From Janthinobacterium sp. J1-1 (GTDB lineage Bacteria; Pseudomonadota; Gammaproteobacteria; Burkholderiales; Burkholderiaceae_D): DNA of 64,000 nucleotides. The stretch spans positions 5,518,001 through 5,582,000 of the forward strand of contig NZ_CP132339.1 of assembly GCF_030944405.1 (NCBI RefSeq). Direction: 5' to 3'. Both the position numbers and the translations under genes were made by a program. Within the stretch, counting starts at the first letter, position 1. Every line of letters starts with the position of its first letter. The notes beneath the pieces are model-generated. The model saw only the letters and a program-made list of their open reading frames with translations, did no database searches and had not been told where the DNA came from. Shown here in pieces: positions 43,244 through 51,109 of the stretch.

Positions 43244-45580
43244 ATGGCATATCCGAAGATTCCCTATGTGACCGGCAGCGAACAGGCGCTGCTGCAGTGT
43301 GGACGTCCACCGCAGCAACTGGCGCATGTACGCGTGCGGCGCGAGCTGCCCGGCAATGTGATCGTGATCCACGGCGTCAACGATGTAGGCACCAGCTTCG
43401 AGGCGATTGAAAAGGGACTGTGCCAGGGGCTCGATGCGCGCCTGTATGGCATGCGTGAAGGCGGGCCGGCGATCTTGCGCCCCGCAGTCTGGCGCATGCC
43501 GCAGCCAGGCGACAAGGACAAGCTGGAGCCGGACCCGGATGCGATCTACTTCAAGCGCCATCTGGTCGATACCACCAACAGCCCGGTGATCCCGTTTTAC
43601 TGGGGTTTCCGGGAGCGCAGCAATGCGGCCAAGGTCGTCAATGGCCAGAACACCGACCGCCACGGCAACCGGCTCGACAAGGACATGTCGAAAAATGGCG
43701 GCCCCTTCGGCAACGCCACCAATACCCTGCCCGACATGTGGAACAAGGGTCTGTATTCGCCGCTCGACGTGGGCGGCGATCCGGTGCAGCCATTGATGAC
43801 GGCGCCGGGACGCATGTACATGGTGCTGGCCGCCAGGCGCCTGGCGGCCCTGATCGCCATGATCCGCGACTACGACAGCAACGAAGTGGTCTCCATCGTC
43901 GCGCACAGCCAGGGCTGCCTGATTTCGCTGCTGGCGCAAGCATTTTTGCTGGACGAAGGCAAGCGGCCGGCCGATACCCTGATCCTCACGCATCCGCCCT
44001 ACAGCCTGGTGGAAGAGACCACCATGTTTTTCGGCACCATCGAAACAAGCCGAATCTTTGGCGGCGGCCAGGACCCGGCGATGGAAGGCCAATATGACGC
44101 CATCAACAACCGCCAGACTTTCCATGCCCGCCTGCAGACCTTGGTGAATATCGTGCAGGGCGTGGTCGCGAAAAAGCACGCCACGCCCGCCTTCGGCCAG
44201 ATCAAGGACGATACGCTGTGCCACGGCATGGCAGGCGCACCGTGGAAAGCCGAGGCGGACCGCGACAACCGCGGCAAGGTGTATCTGTACTTCTGCCCGG
44301 AAGACATGACGGTCGCGCTGGACAATATGCAGGGCATCGGCTGGCAGGGCGTGCCCGATCACCTGGGCGGCAACCGCCTGTCGACGACAAAAGGCAAGAA
44401 GGAAAAAAGCATCTGGGGCGACGGCCCCACCTACTGGGAAAAGGAATACCAGCGCCGCCAGCCTTTGCGGGAGCTCGGCGCGGGATTTTACCAGCGCGTG
44501 TTTACCGCCAAACGGTGCCTCGATCCGGCAAAGAAAACCACCGGCCCGGTGCTGGTCGGCCTGCCGCCGCACGATTTCGCCCTGCGCCTTGATGGCGAGG
44601 ACGACCACGCCCATGTGGCCGGCGCCAACCGGGGTCATCGCGCCAGCCACGACGAGGCCCGGTGGCCGCCCGTGCCGCCCGGCAAATGGAATATCTTTTC
44701 GACCGGAGCGGGCCGGCGTGAAGGCCTGCGCACCATCAACGGCGAAGCGCTGAACGTGCCCACGGCCGCCGTGCTCGATGGCGGAGAACTGCGTCCCGGC
44801 CAGTTCCCCGCCGACTCAAGCCAGACCACGCTGCCGCGCAAGGAGCAAGGCCCGTGCGAAGAAGTCGACCCGATCGACGCCGCCATCGCCGTGACCAGCG
44901 GCCAGGGCTTGCGCAAGCTTCCGAGAGAAGTCGTCACGGATCCTCGTGCCGAGCCTGACCGGAAAGCAGTACATGACTATGGCCCTTTCAGCCCGGCTGC
45001 GCACAAACAGGTGGAGCAAGCACTCAATCTGGGCAAGACGCCAGGAGACTGGCGCAAGCTCGAACGTGTCGCGCGCTACCCGTACGGCGGCGACCAGCTG
45101 TATATCGATCCCCTGGAAACGCCCAATGCGGCGCGCAAGCGCTGGCAGCATGAAATCAGCCCCAAGTCCTTCCACGGCGCGATTATCGGCAACGCGGAAA
45201 ATCATCGCCATGTGACCGCGTATGACGTGGCGATTGGCGGCGGCAAAGCAAGCAGTGATCCCAAGTTCTACCGGTATTTATGTGCGGTGGCGGATTGGCG
45301 GTTGCAAAACGATCTACGTAATCCAGTACGGCCATCCATCCTTAGATGGGATGATTTTTTAACAAAATTTTCAGTTTACTGGGCTGCAGAACCAGCACAA
45401 CGCAAGAAAGTTATTGAAGGCAATGCTGACTACTATAGTTCGGGACGATTGCCTGCCTGTGTTCCAGCTTTGCAGGCAGGTTTGCCTTCCACTGTTGTGT
45501 GCGAAACGGTCAATGGACGGCGCACCGAATCTGTCTTTCCTCCCCTCAGCCGTCGAGCCATCAACGATATTCCAAAATGA
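43244..45580 (+). CDS. Tle3-type T6SS lipase effector (DUF3274 family)
   Basis: 778 residues. An alpha/beta-hydrolase fold starts with VIVIHGVNDVGTSFEAIEKG (oxyanion strand), and the nucleophile elbow is VAHSQGCLISLL with Ser222. The rest follows the Tle3 (DUF3274) pattern to ~residue 640. Tle3 enzymes are antibacterial phospholipases delivered by type VI secretion. The next gene is the DUF2875 adaptor type known to accompany Tle3. No vgrG and no recognisable immunity (Tli3) gene is visible here. The last ~300 bases are clearly more AT-rich than the body, hinting at a swapped C-terminus. Toxin activity is inferred from family, not shown. Confidence 0.82.
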   Translation: MAYPKIPYVTGSEQALLQCGRPPQQLAHVRVRRELPGNVIVIHGVNDVGTSFEAIEKGLCQGLDARLYGMREGGPAILRPAVWRMPQPGDKDKLEPDPDAIYFKRHLVDTTNSPVIPFYWGFRERSNAAKVVNGQNTDRHGNRLDKDMSKNGGPFGNATNTLPDMWNKGLYSPLDVGGDPVQPLMTAPGRMYMVLAARRLAALIAMIRDYDSNEVVSIVAHSQGCLISLLAQAFLLDEGKRPADTLILTHPPYSLVEETTMFFGTIETSRIFGGGQDPAMEGQYDAINNRQTFHARLQTLVNIVQGVVAKKHATPAFGQIKDDTLCHGMAGAPWKAEADRDNRGKVYLYFCPEDMTVALDNMQGIGWQGVPDHLGGNRLSTTKGKKEKSIWGDGPTYWEKEYQRRQPLRELGAGFYQRVFTAKRCLDPAKKTTGPVLVGLPPHDFALRLDGEDDHAHVAGANRGHRASHDEARWPPVPPGKWNIFSTGAGRREGLRTINGEALNVPTAAVLDGGELRPGQFPADSSQTTLPRKEQGPCEEVDPIDAAIAVTSGQGLRKLPREVVTDPRAEPDRKAVHDYGPFSPAAHKQVEQALNLGKTPGDWRKLERVARYPYGGDQLYIDPLETPNAARKRWQHEISPKSFHGAIIGNAENHRHVTAYDVAIGGGKASSDPKFYRYLCAVADWRLQNDLRNPVRPSILRWDDFLTKFSVYWAAEPAQRKKVIEGNADYYSSGRLPACVPALQAGLPSTVVCETVNGRRTESVFPPLSRRAINDIPK

Positions 45581-45608
45581 AAAACAGGTCCTCTTACAGG
45601 AGCGCACG

Positions 45609-47231
45609 ATGACCAGCCAGGCCGGAAAGTACCTCCAATCGCTTTTGCTGATACCACCTATCGTTGCCGCAAGCTTGCTTGGCACGCGCTGGTTCAATCA
45701 ACAGAACCCCGTGCCAGCGGCCAAGCCGATCGTACAAGCTGCGCCGGTCACCGAGCAATCCCGGCGCGAATATATGCTGGAAGTGATCGGGCTTGGCGTG
45801 ACGCTGGATAAATATCGCCAGGGCAAGCTATGGGAAGCCCTGCAAAAAGGAAATGCGCATGCGAGCATACGCGAGCAAGATGTCCGGAAATATACATGGG
45901 ATGAAATGGAAAGGTCAGGCATTGCCGGCGGCCGTGGTGGCGACACGCTGGAAAACGGTGCGAAATACCTGCCCATGTATTTCGGTGTGCCTGTATTTAA
46001 TGCCGAGCCACCCATTTATAACACCCGAATGTTGGACAGTCCCGACTCACCAGCAATAGGCTTGGCCGGTGGCTACTCCTCATCCGGCTTGCATTGGCAT
46101 CTGTTTGCTGCCGGTCCGCGCCACCTCAGTGAACACCCTGATCGTATTCTGGAAGATGTATTTGCCTTTTTCGATGCCAACCCCGACGTGCCTTACATCG
46201 TGCTCAATTCCGAGGACAGCATGTCCACGCGCGACTTGTACCGTCCTGATGGATCATTATCGCTGGTCAGGAACGGTTACTACATCCCTGAAATGCCTGA
46301 TGCATCCGCCCTGTTTGTGCTGGCCCGGCGCGATCGCATTGATGCCGTACGCAAGTTTGCGTTTGAAGATGCGCCGCCCGAGGACAGCGTCGATGACCTG
46401 AACAATTACGGGGTGGCGCGACGGCTGTATCTCGCGTATGACGCGCTGATGAGTAGCGTGCCTCATCCCCGCAAGAAAGAGAACCCGGACGCATTTACCA
46501 TGCGCCAGCCCACCATCGAAGAATGGCTGCCCGTCGCCGCCCAGTTCGCCCGCCGTACCGATATTCGCGGCACCGGCAGCTTCAGCCGGCTCGACAAGCT
46601 GCATGGCCGCAATTACCACCCGCCGAAGGACTGGCAGCCGACGCCCTGGTTTCCGATGCCTTTCAACCGTGAACAGCTGGCCCAGCTGGACCGCCTGCCC
46701 ACCCTGGGCTTTATCCACCGCCCCACCTTCGTGACAATGGTCGACGCGGACGGCAAGCTCCTGACGCGCCGCGACCAGCGCGAACAGGCTTTGCAGGCGG
46801 GCTGGCGGGAAGCGCTGCGCAGCCTGCCCGAGACAGAACGGCCGGCGGCGCCGGCACGCCTGGTGGCCGCCACCGGCGGCGACACGCAACAGTTAATCAC
46901 GCTGCACAGGACCTTGATGAAGCACGCAGAAGATGGCGGCACCGAACTCGACAGCGGCAACCCCGCACAGTGGATCGACACCGACCGGCGTCTCGGCAAC
47001 ACGGGTGCGGCTACCTGGTTCGTGCAAATCGCCATCGGCTTGATGGGCAGCTACCGCGATGGCGGCGTCAGCGCGGCGGTCAACCTGCGCAACCCTCGGG
47101 AAGCGTCCATCGTGCTGGTCAGTCCGCCGCCGGAGGAAAAACGCCGCACACAACAGCACCCGAACGGCGGCGACGTGTTTGGCCACCATGGCACGCCGGC
47201 CATCGATCCGGCGAATTACCCGGCGAATTAG
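45609..47231 (+). CDS. Tla3-type T6SS lipase adaptor (DUF2875 family)
   Basis: 540 residues from ATG 45609 with ACAGGAG upstream. A single N-terminal hydrophobic segment (YLQSLLLIPPIVAASLLG) is a membrane anchor or export signal. The remainder is DUF2875: YMLEVIGLGVTLDKYRQGKLW, LPMYFGVPVFNAEPPIYN, the VPYIVLNSEDSMSTRDLY segment, and the C-terminus with VFGHHGTPAID. In Pseudomonas the DUF2875 protein Tla3 escorts Tle3 to VgrG via the periplasm. It follows tle3 by 28 bases. A second copy of its last ~34 codons lies at 48671-48773, downstream of the GGDEF gene. Confidence 0.82.
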   Translation: MTSQAGKYLQSLLLIPPIVAASLLGTRWFNQQNPVPAAKPIVQAAPVTEQSRREYMLEVIGLGVTLDKYRQGKLWEALQKGNAHASIREQDVRKYTWDEMERSGIAGGRGGDTLENGAKYLPMYFGVPVFNAEPPIYNTRMLDSPDSPAIGLAGGYSSSGLHWHLFAAGPRHLSEHPDRILEDVFAFFDANPDVPYIVLNSEDSMSTRDLYRPDGSLSLVRNGYYIPEMPDASALFVLARRDRIDAVRKFAFEDAPPEDSVDDLNNYGVARRLYLAYDALMSSVPHPRKKENPDAFTMRQPTIEEWLPVAAQFARRTDIRGTGSFSRLDKLHGRNYHPPKDWQPTPWFPMPFNREQLAQLDRLPTLGFIHRPTFVTMVDADGKLLTRRDQREQALQAGWREALRSLPETERPAAPARLVAATGGDTQQLITLHRTLMKHAEDGGTELDSGNPAQWIDTDRRLGNTGAATWFVQIAIGLMGSYRDGGVSAAVNLRNPREASIVLVSPPPEEKRRTQQHPNGGDVFGHHGTPAIDPANYPAN

Positions 47232-47313
47232 TCAGTTTCAGAAGGTGACGCAACAGCCGCTGTAGCAAAACGGGCACATCGCGTGCCTGCAATCTCATAA
47301 GCTTCAGCCAGCG
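47230..47313 (-). pseudogene. Remnant of a RelB/DinJ-type antitoxin gene (C-terminal codons)
   Basis: On the minus strand 47265-47310 reads codons for AEA-x-EIAGTR-x-ARFATA and matches the intact antitoxin at 49118-49175 with only a few substitutions, then diverges to a TAA at ~47229. No toxin gene or N-terminal half accompanies it. It abuts the tla3 stop codon. It is one half of a duplication scar. Confidence 0.7.
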
Positions 47314-47441
47314 GGTGAGACATCGCCTCCAGCTTGATACTTGTGGTCGATAAAGATGGGCTACACTTGTCGTGAAGAACGCTAAAATAGCGTCCCTCAC
47401 TTCATCGGTTAATCCGAGGATACTCACGTCCCTCCTGATAC

Positions 47442-48590
47442 ATGGCACTCGATCCCTCCACCATCCTTATCCTCTCGACCGCGCTGGCCGCTGCCGCCGC
47501 GCTTTACCTGGCCGTGGAGTGGCGCAGCGTGCGCGAAAAATCGCTGCTGTTCTGGAGCGCGGGGTTCGCCGTCATCACCGTCGGCTGCACCCTGGCCCTG
47601 CTGCGCACCAGCGGCTACTTGCTGATCGGTATCTGGTTTGCCAACGGCTTGCTGATCGCCGCCCACTGGCTGTTCCTGGCTGGCGTCGCCAGGTTCACGG
47701 ACACGCGCCTGTCGCGCGCGTGGTACCTGCTTGCCCTTGCCTGGCTGGCCGTGCTGCTGCTGCCCGACGCGGCGTGGTGGTCCAGGGTCATGTTCGTCAT
47801 CCAGTCGCTGCTCATTGCAGGCGTCAGCCTGCGCGCCAGCTTCCTGCTGCGCCCCCATGGCGTTTCACTGAGTGTGGGCGCGGTGCAGCTGCGCTACGTC
47901 CTGCTGCTGCATGGCCTGTTTTACTTTGCCAAGGCCGCATCGATCGTTGCGCTCGATGCCTTCGTCGACCTGGCCGCCTTCCATGGCGAGGTGATCCGGA
48001 TTTCGCTGGTGGAGGGCGCCATGGCGATCATGCTGATCGCCTTGTCCATGACCGGCACGGAGCGCCACCGCCGCGAAGAACGCATCGGGCAGCTGGCCGC
48101 GCGCGACCCGCTCACGGCGCTGTACAACCGCCGCGCCCTGGACCAGCGCGCGCCCGGCCTGCTGGCACAGGCCACGCCGCACAGTCCCGGTGCCTTGCTG
48201 CTGATCGATATCGACAACTTCAAGCAGGTCAACGACCTGCACGGCCACAGTGCCGGCGACAGATTGCTGGTGGCGCTGAGCGAAATGATCTGCAATACCT
48301 TGCCGCAGAGCGCCCTGGCCGCCAGGCTGGGTGGGGATGAGTTCGTGATCCTGCTGCGCGGCGCCAGCAGCGACAGCGTGGTCACGCTGGGGAATGCCTT
48401 GCGCGGCATGTTCGGACAGATGGCGCAGCAGGCGTTTGCCACGCCCAAGGCGGTGACCCTGAGCGTGGGCGCCACGCTGTTCGAGCAGCCGCCGGCAAGT
48501 TTATCCGCGCTGCTCGAACTGGGTGACGCCGCCTTGTACGCGTCCAAGCGCGAGGGGCGTGACAGCGTGCGAGTGGTGCGGGCCGCCTGA
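47442..48590 (+). CDS. GGDEF diguanylate cyclase with membrane sensor
   Basis: 382 residues. Residues ~1-205 hold about seven hydrophobic helices (7TM-like sensor). A short linker leads to the GGDEF domain at ~215-380, with RDPLTALYNRRALDQ, LLIDIDNFKQVNDLHGHSAGD, an intact active site LGGDEFVI and the C-terminal LSVGATLFEQPPASL. No RxxD inhibitory site is obvious before GGDEF. It should make c-di-GMP at the inner membrane. It is flanked by a duplicated antitoxin remnant and a tla3 remnant, so it may have been inserted or trapped during a duplication. Confidence 0.92.
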   Translation: MALDPSTILILSTALAAAAALYLAVEWRSVREKSLLFWSAGFAVITVGCTLALLRTSGYLLIGIWFANGLLIAAHWLFLAGVARFTDTRLSRAWYLLALAWLAVLLLPDAAWWSRVMFVIQSLLIAGVSLRASFLLRPHGVSLSVGAVQLRYVLLLHGLFYFAKAASIVALDAFVDLAAFHGEVIRISLVEGAMAIMLIALSMTGTERHRREERIGQLAARDPLTALYNRRALDQRAPGLLAQATPHSPGALLLIDIDNFKQVNDLHGHSAGDRLLVALSEMICNTLPQSALAARLGGDEFVILLRGASSDSVVTLGNALRGMFGQMAQQAFATPKAVTLSVGATLFEQPPASLSALLELGDAALYASKREGRDSVRVVRAA

Positions 48591-48670
48591 TACCGGCCGG
48601 CGCCGCGAAATCAGGTAGACGCTGAAAAAGCGAAAGAACTGGCGCCAGCTGACAGCAAGATAAATATCCT

Positions 48671-48773
48671 GCCAGAGGAAAAGCGCCGCACACAAAAGCA
48701 CCCGAACGGCGGCGACGTGTTTGGCCACCATGGCACGCCGGCCATCGATCCGGCCAATTATCAGGCGAATTAG
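48671..48773 (+). pseudogene. Duplicated 3' fragment of the tla3 gene
   Basis: Codons for PEEKRRTQKHPNGGDVFGHH and GTPAIDPANYQAN followed by TAG repeat the C-terminus of the DUF2875 protein ending at 47231 with a few substitutions. The match includes the downstream GAATTAGTCAGTT context. There is no upstream part of the gene and no start codon. It is direct evidence for an old tandem duplication or recombination around the GGDEF gene. Confidence 0.85.
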
Positions 48774-48777
48774 TCAG

Positions 48778-49076
48778 TTACTCGAAGAGATCGGCATGTG
48801 AGCCGGCACGTACAAAGATGATCAAACCAGGTTTTGCGGTGTCGTCCAGCTTGTAGAGCAGCAGATAGTCGCCCCCGATATGACATTCCCGGTGGCCCGC
48901 CCAGTTGCCAATGAGCGGATGATCGAGCCATTCCGCGCCGAGAGCGATATCATTTGCCACGAGCAGACATCGCTTCTTTCAAACGATGCATGTCATAGCG
49001 CCCAGCACGAGACAGACGTTCCCAGTCCTTCAGGAAAGACTTGGCATAGTCCGCCGCTCTTGGAAAAGGAGCTCGC
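48778..49076 (-). pseudogene. Decayed YafQ/RelE-family toxin gene
   Basis: Two minus-strand frames together encode a YafQ-like mRNA interferase: the first gives RAADYAKSFLKDWERLSRAGRYDMHRLKEAMSA, and after a one-base shift near 48962 the second gives VANDIALGAEWLDHPLIGNW and AGHRECHIGGDYLLLYKLDD to GSHADLFE. The catalytic HRECH and terminal RxGSHxxLF motifs are in the second frame. The position expected for a start codon next to the antitoxin stop reads GCC instead of ATG. The toxin is therefore probably inactive, unless the region contains a sequencing error or is expressed by frameshifting. Confidence 0.75.
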
Positions 49077-49355
49077 TTACTGGCTGCTGGCTTTTTCGAG
49101 GTCATCAAACAGTTCAGAAGCAGTCGCAAAACGGGCACGCCGCGTGCCTGCAATCTCATCCGCTTCAGCCATGGCCGCACGTGTTTCCTCGTTCGGTACC
49201 TTGAGCGTGAATGGCATCTGTTTTTCTGCCACCACACGCATCAAAAAAACACGTACCGCATCTGAAACGGACAGGCCCATGGCGTTCAATGCCTCGGTAG
49301 CATCTGCCTTGAGCTGCTCGTCCACGCGAACGTGGACCATTGTTGTCGTAGCCAT
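49077..49355 (-). CDS. RelB/DinJ-family antitoxin
   Basis: 92 residues from ATG 49355, with GGAGA upstream; an in-frame ATG at 49373 is an alternative. The N-terminal ribbon-helix-helix (MVHVRVDEQLKADATEALNA and MGLSVSDAVRVFLMRVV) binds DNA; the C-terminal tail (EADEIAGTRRARFATASELFDDLEK) would wrap a RelE/YafQ toxin. The frame is intact even though the adjacent toxin is broken, so it may persist as an autorepressor or anti-addiction remnant. A perfect 9-3-9 palindrome is just upstream. Confidence 0.9.
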   Translation of the reverse strand: MATTTMVHVRVDEQLKADATEALNAMGLSVSDAVRVFLMRVVAEKQMPFTLKVPNEETRAAMAEADEIAGTRRARFATASELFDDLEKASSQ

Positions 49356-49375
49356 CCTGGGTCTCCATTGCATGA

Positions 49376-49396
49376 TTGAGATACCTTGTATCTCAA
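49376..49396. promoter_or_regulatory. Antitoxin operator palindrome
   Basis: TTGAGATAC (49376-49384) and GTATCTCAA (49388-49396) are perfect inverse arms around CTT, directly upstream of the antitoxin start. Ribbon-helix-helix antitoxins bind such sites to repress their operon. Confidence 0.8.
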
Positions 49397-49442
49397 ATTT
49401 TATATGCCGCAGTGATGGCGCGCCTCTGGCTCCAAGCCAGAC

Positions 49443-50135
49443 TTATTCAAACTGCTTGCGGAACGCCTCGAACTGCGCCGCCAGGCCATCGAAATCGCTG
49501 CGCAGCTGCAGCACTTCCTGTTCCAGCTGGGCCACCCTGCTGCCCTGCTGCGGCGCGCTGACGGCGCCGGCGTAGCCTGCCGCCGTCTCGATCTGCGCCA
49601 GCGCTTCCGCGCCACCCAACAGGTGGCCGTAGCGCGGCTCTTTCGCGCCGGGGGCGACGGCCAGCTTGGCCACCAGCGGCGGGTATTTGTCGATCAGGAA
49701 TTGCAGGCCGGATTCCACTTCGGCCACGGATTTGAATTCATGCACGCGGCCGCTGCGGCTGCGGATTTCGCCGGCCGTCTGCAGGCCGCGCAGCATCAGG
49801 ATGGTGAGGATGGCCAGCTTGTCCTGTTCCAGCGACCATTTGATGCGCATGCGGTGTTCGTACTTGGCGACGCGCGCGCCGGCCTGGGTGATGCCGTTGA
49901 CGAATTTGCGCTGCATCAGGCGCTGCAGCACGTCGTACACGGTTTCTTCGGACAGGGCCATCACGGGGTCGCGGCTGGACAACTGGTTGCAGCCGTTGGT
50001 CAGGGCGTTGAGCGACAGCGGGTAGCTGTCCGGCGTCAGTGCTTCCTTTTCGGCCAGCACGGCCAGTACGCGGATCTCGAACGGGTCGAGCAGGTTGGGA
50101 TTATCGGTGTTTGCTGCGCTTGCTTCAGTACTCAT
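49443..50135 (-). CDS. yceH: YceH-family (DUF480) winged-helix protein
   Basis: 230 residues. Two tandem winged-helix modules make up the DUF480 fold: LDPFEIRVLAVLAEKEALTP and DSYPLSLNALTNGCNQLSSR, then LAILTILMLRGLQTAGEIRSRS and the RVHEFKSVAEVESGL segment. A C-terminal coiled coil (~195-230) follows. Its biological role is not firmly established; a DNA-binding function is inferred from the fold. It is a conserved single gene next to cysE. Confidence 0.92.
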   Translation of the reverse strand: MSTEASAANTDNPNLLDPFEIRVLAVLAEKEALTPDSYPLSLNALTNGCNQLSSRDPVMALSEETVYDVLQRLMQRKFVNGITQAGARVAKYEHRMRIKWSLEQDKLAILTILMLRGLQTAGEIRSRSGRVHEFKSVAEVESGLQFLIDKYPPLVAKLAVAPGAKEPRYGHLLGGAEALAQIETAAGYAGAVSAPQQGSRVAQLEQEVLQLRSDFDGLAAQFEAFRKQFE

Positions 50136-50151
50136 GCGTCATCCTCTTTCA

Positions 50152-50901
50152 CTAGTCCACCAGCTTGTTCATCTGTTCCGTATCCAATTTATCACACTCG
50201 GGCACACCCTGGCAGCAAATGCCGGCCCGCTTCAGGGTCGCCAGGATGGTTTCGATGCGCTGCTCCTGCGCCACGGCGTGCGTGATCAGGCCCTGCAGCG
50301 CTTTCGACAGCGGATCGTCGCCGTTCGGCGTGACGCCGTAGGCGGCGAACAGATGGGCGGTGCTGCCTTCGCGCAGGGCGTTGAGGTCCTTCTGCACGAT
50401 ATGCGCGGGGTTGCCGACGGCCGTGGCGCCGGACGGCACGGGTTTCAGCAACACCGCGTTCGAGCCGACCTTGGCGTAGGCGCCCACCGTGAAGCTGCCC
50501 AGCACCTGGGCGCCGGCGCCGACGATCACGCCGCGCTCCAAGGTGGGATGACGCTTGCTGCCCGTATGCAGCGAGGTGCCGCCCAGGGTCACGCCCTGGT
50601 AGATGGTGCAGTCGTCGCCGACCACGGCCGTCTCGCCGATCACCACGCCGAAGCCATGGTCGATAAACACGCGGCGGCCGATCACGGCGCCAGGATGGAT
50701 TTCGATGCCGGTGATGATGCGCGCGACATACGAGATAAAACGGCCCAGCCACTTCATGTGCCGCAGCCAGCACCAGTGCGCCCAGCCGTGCATGACGATG
50801 GCGTGCAGGCCGGCATAACAGGTCAGCACCTCCCAGCCATTGCGGGCGGCCGGGTCACGTTCGATGATGCTGTTGATGTCTTCGCGCAGGTGGTGGAACA
50901 T
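50152..50901 (-). CDS. cysE: Serine O-acetyltransferase
   Basis: 249 residues from ATG 50901 (MFHHLREDINSIIERDPAAR); a longer frame to 50934 is less typical. The left-handed beta-helix hexapeptide repeats run from ~residue 70, with IHPGAVIGRRVFIDHGFGVVIGE containing the catalytic His-Asp region, and GGTSLHTGSKRHPTL. The C-terminal tail is longer than minimal CysE and includes Cys residues (AGICCQGVPECD). It makes O-acetylserine for cysteine synthesis. Confidence 0.93.
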   Translation of the reverse strand: MFHHLREDINSIIERDPAARNGWEVLTCYAGLHAIVMHGWAHWCWLRHMKWLGRFISYVARIITGIEIHPGAVIGRRVFIDHGFGVVIGETAVVGDDCTIYQGVTLGGTSLHTGSKRHPTLERGVIVGAGAQVLGSFTVGAYAKVGSNAVLLKPVPSGATAVGNPAHIVQKDLNALREGSTAHLFAAYGVTPNGDDPLSKALQGLITHAVAQEQRIETILATLKRAGICCQGVPECDKLDTEQMNKLVD

Positions 50902-50980
50902 GGGACGTGGTTCGTAATAGGTAACAGGATGCAAATGGTAGCGTATTCGGCGGCGTGCTGCCGGAGAGGCAGATAAACAA

Positions 50981-51012
50981 CCGCCGCCTCGAGGGCGGCG
51001 GCTGATCTTTTT
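50981..51012. terminator. GC-rich hairpin with T tract, possible terminator
   Basis: CCGCCGCC-TCGAG-GGCGGCGG forms a perfect 8-bp stem at 50981-51001, followed on the plus strand by CTGATCTTTTT. On the minus strand a weaker TTGTTTA follows. It lies between the minus-strand genes rlmB (upstream) and cysE (downstream) and may separate them. Confidence 0.55.
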
Positions 51013-51025
51013 GGAAGCGCTACAA

Positions 51026-51109
51026 AACGTTCAGGGCAAGGCGCATTGCCGAAGACAGTACGAATAGTACGGCGAGGCAATGCAACGCCGCCATGGACGT
51101 TTTTCAGGC
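51026..51109. repeat. Dispersed ~80-bp repeat, copy A
   Basis: The segment carries CAGGGCAAGGCGCATTGCCG, then GACAGTACGAATAGTACGGC and GCAACGCCGCCATGGACGTT. It matches 61459-61537 in order and spacing of GGGCAAGGCGCA, GACAGTACG, AGTACGGC and GCAACGCCGCCAT. The ends are inversely related (AACGTTC / GGACGTT), giving a hairpin-like whole. It extends into the rlmB stop codon. Confidence 0.75.
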
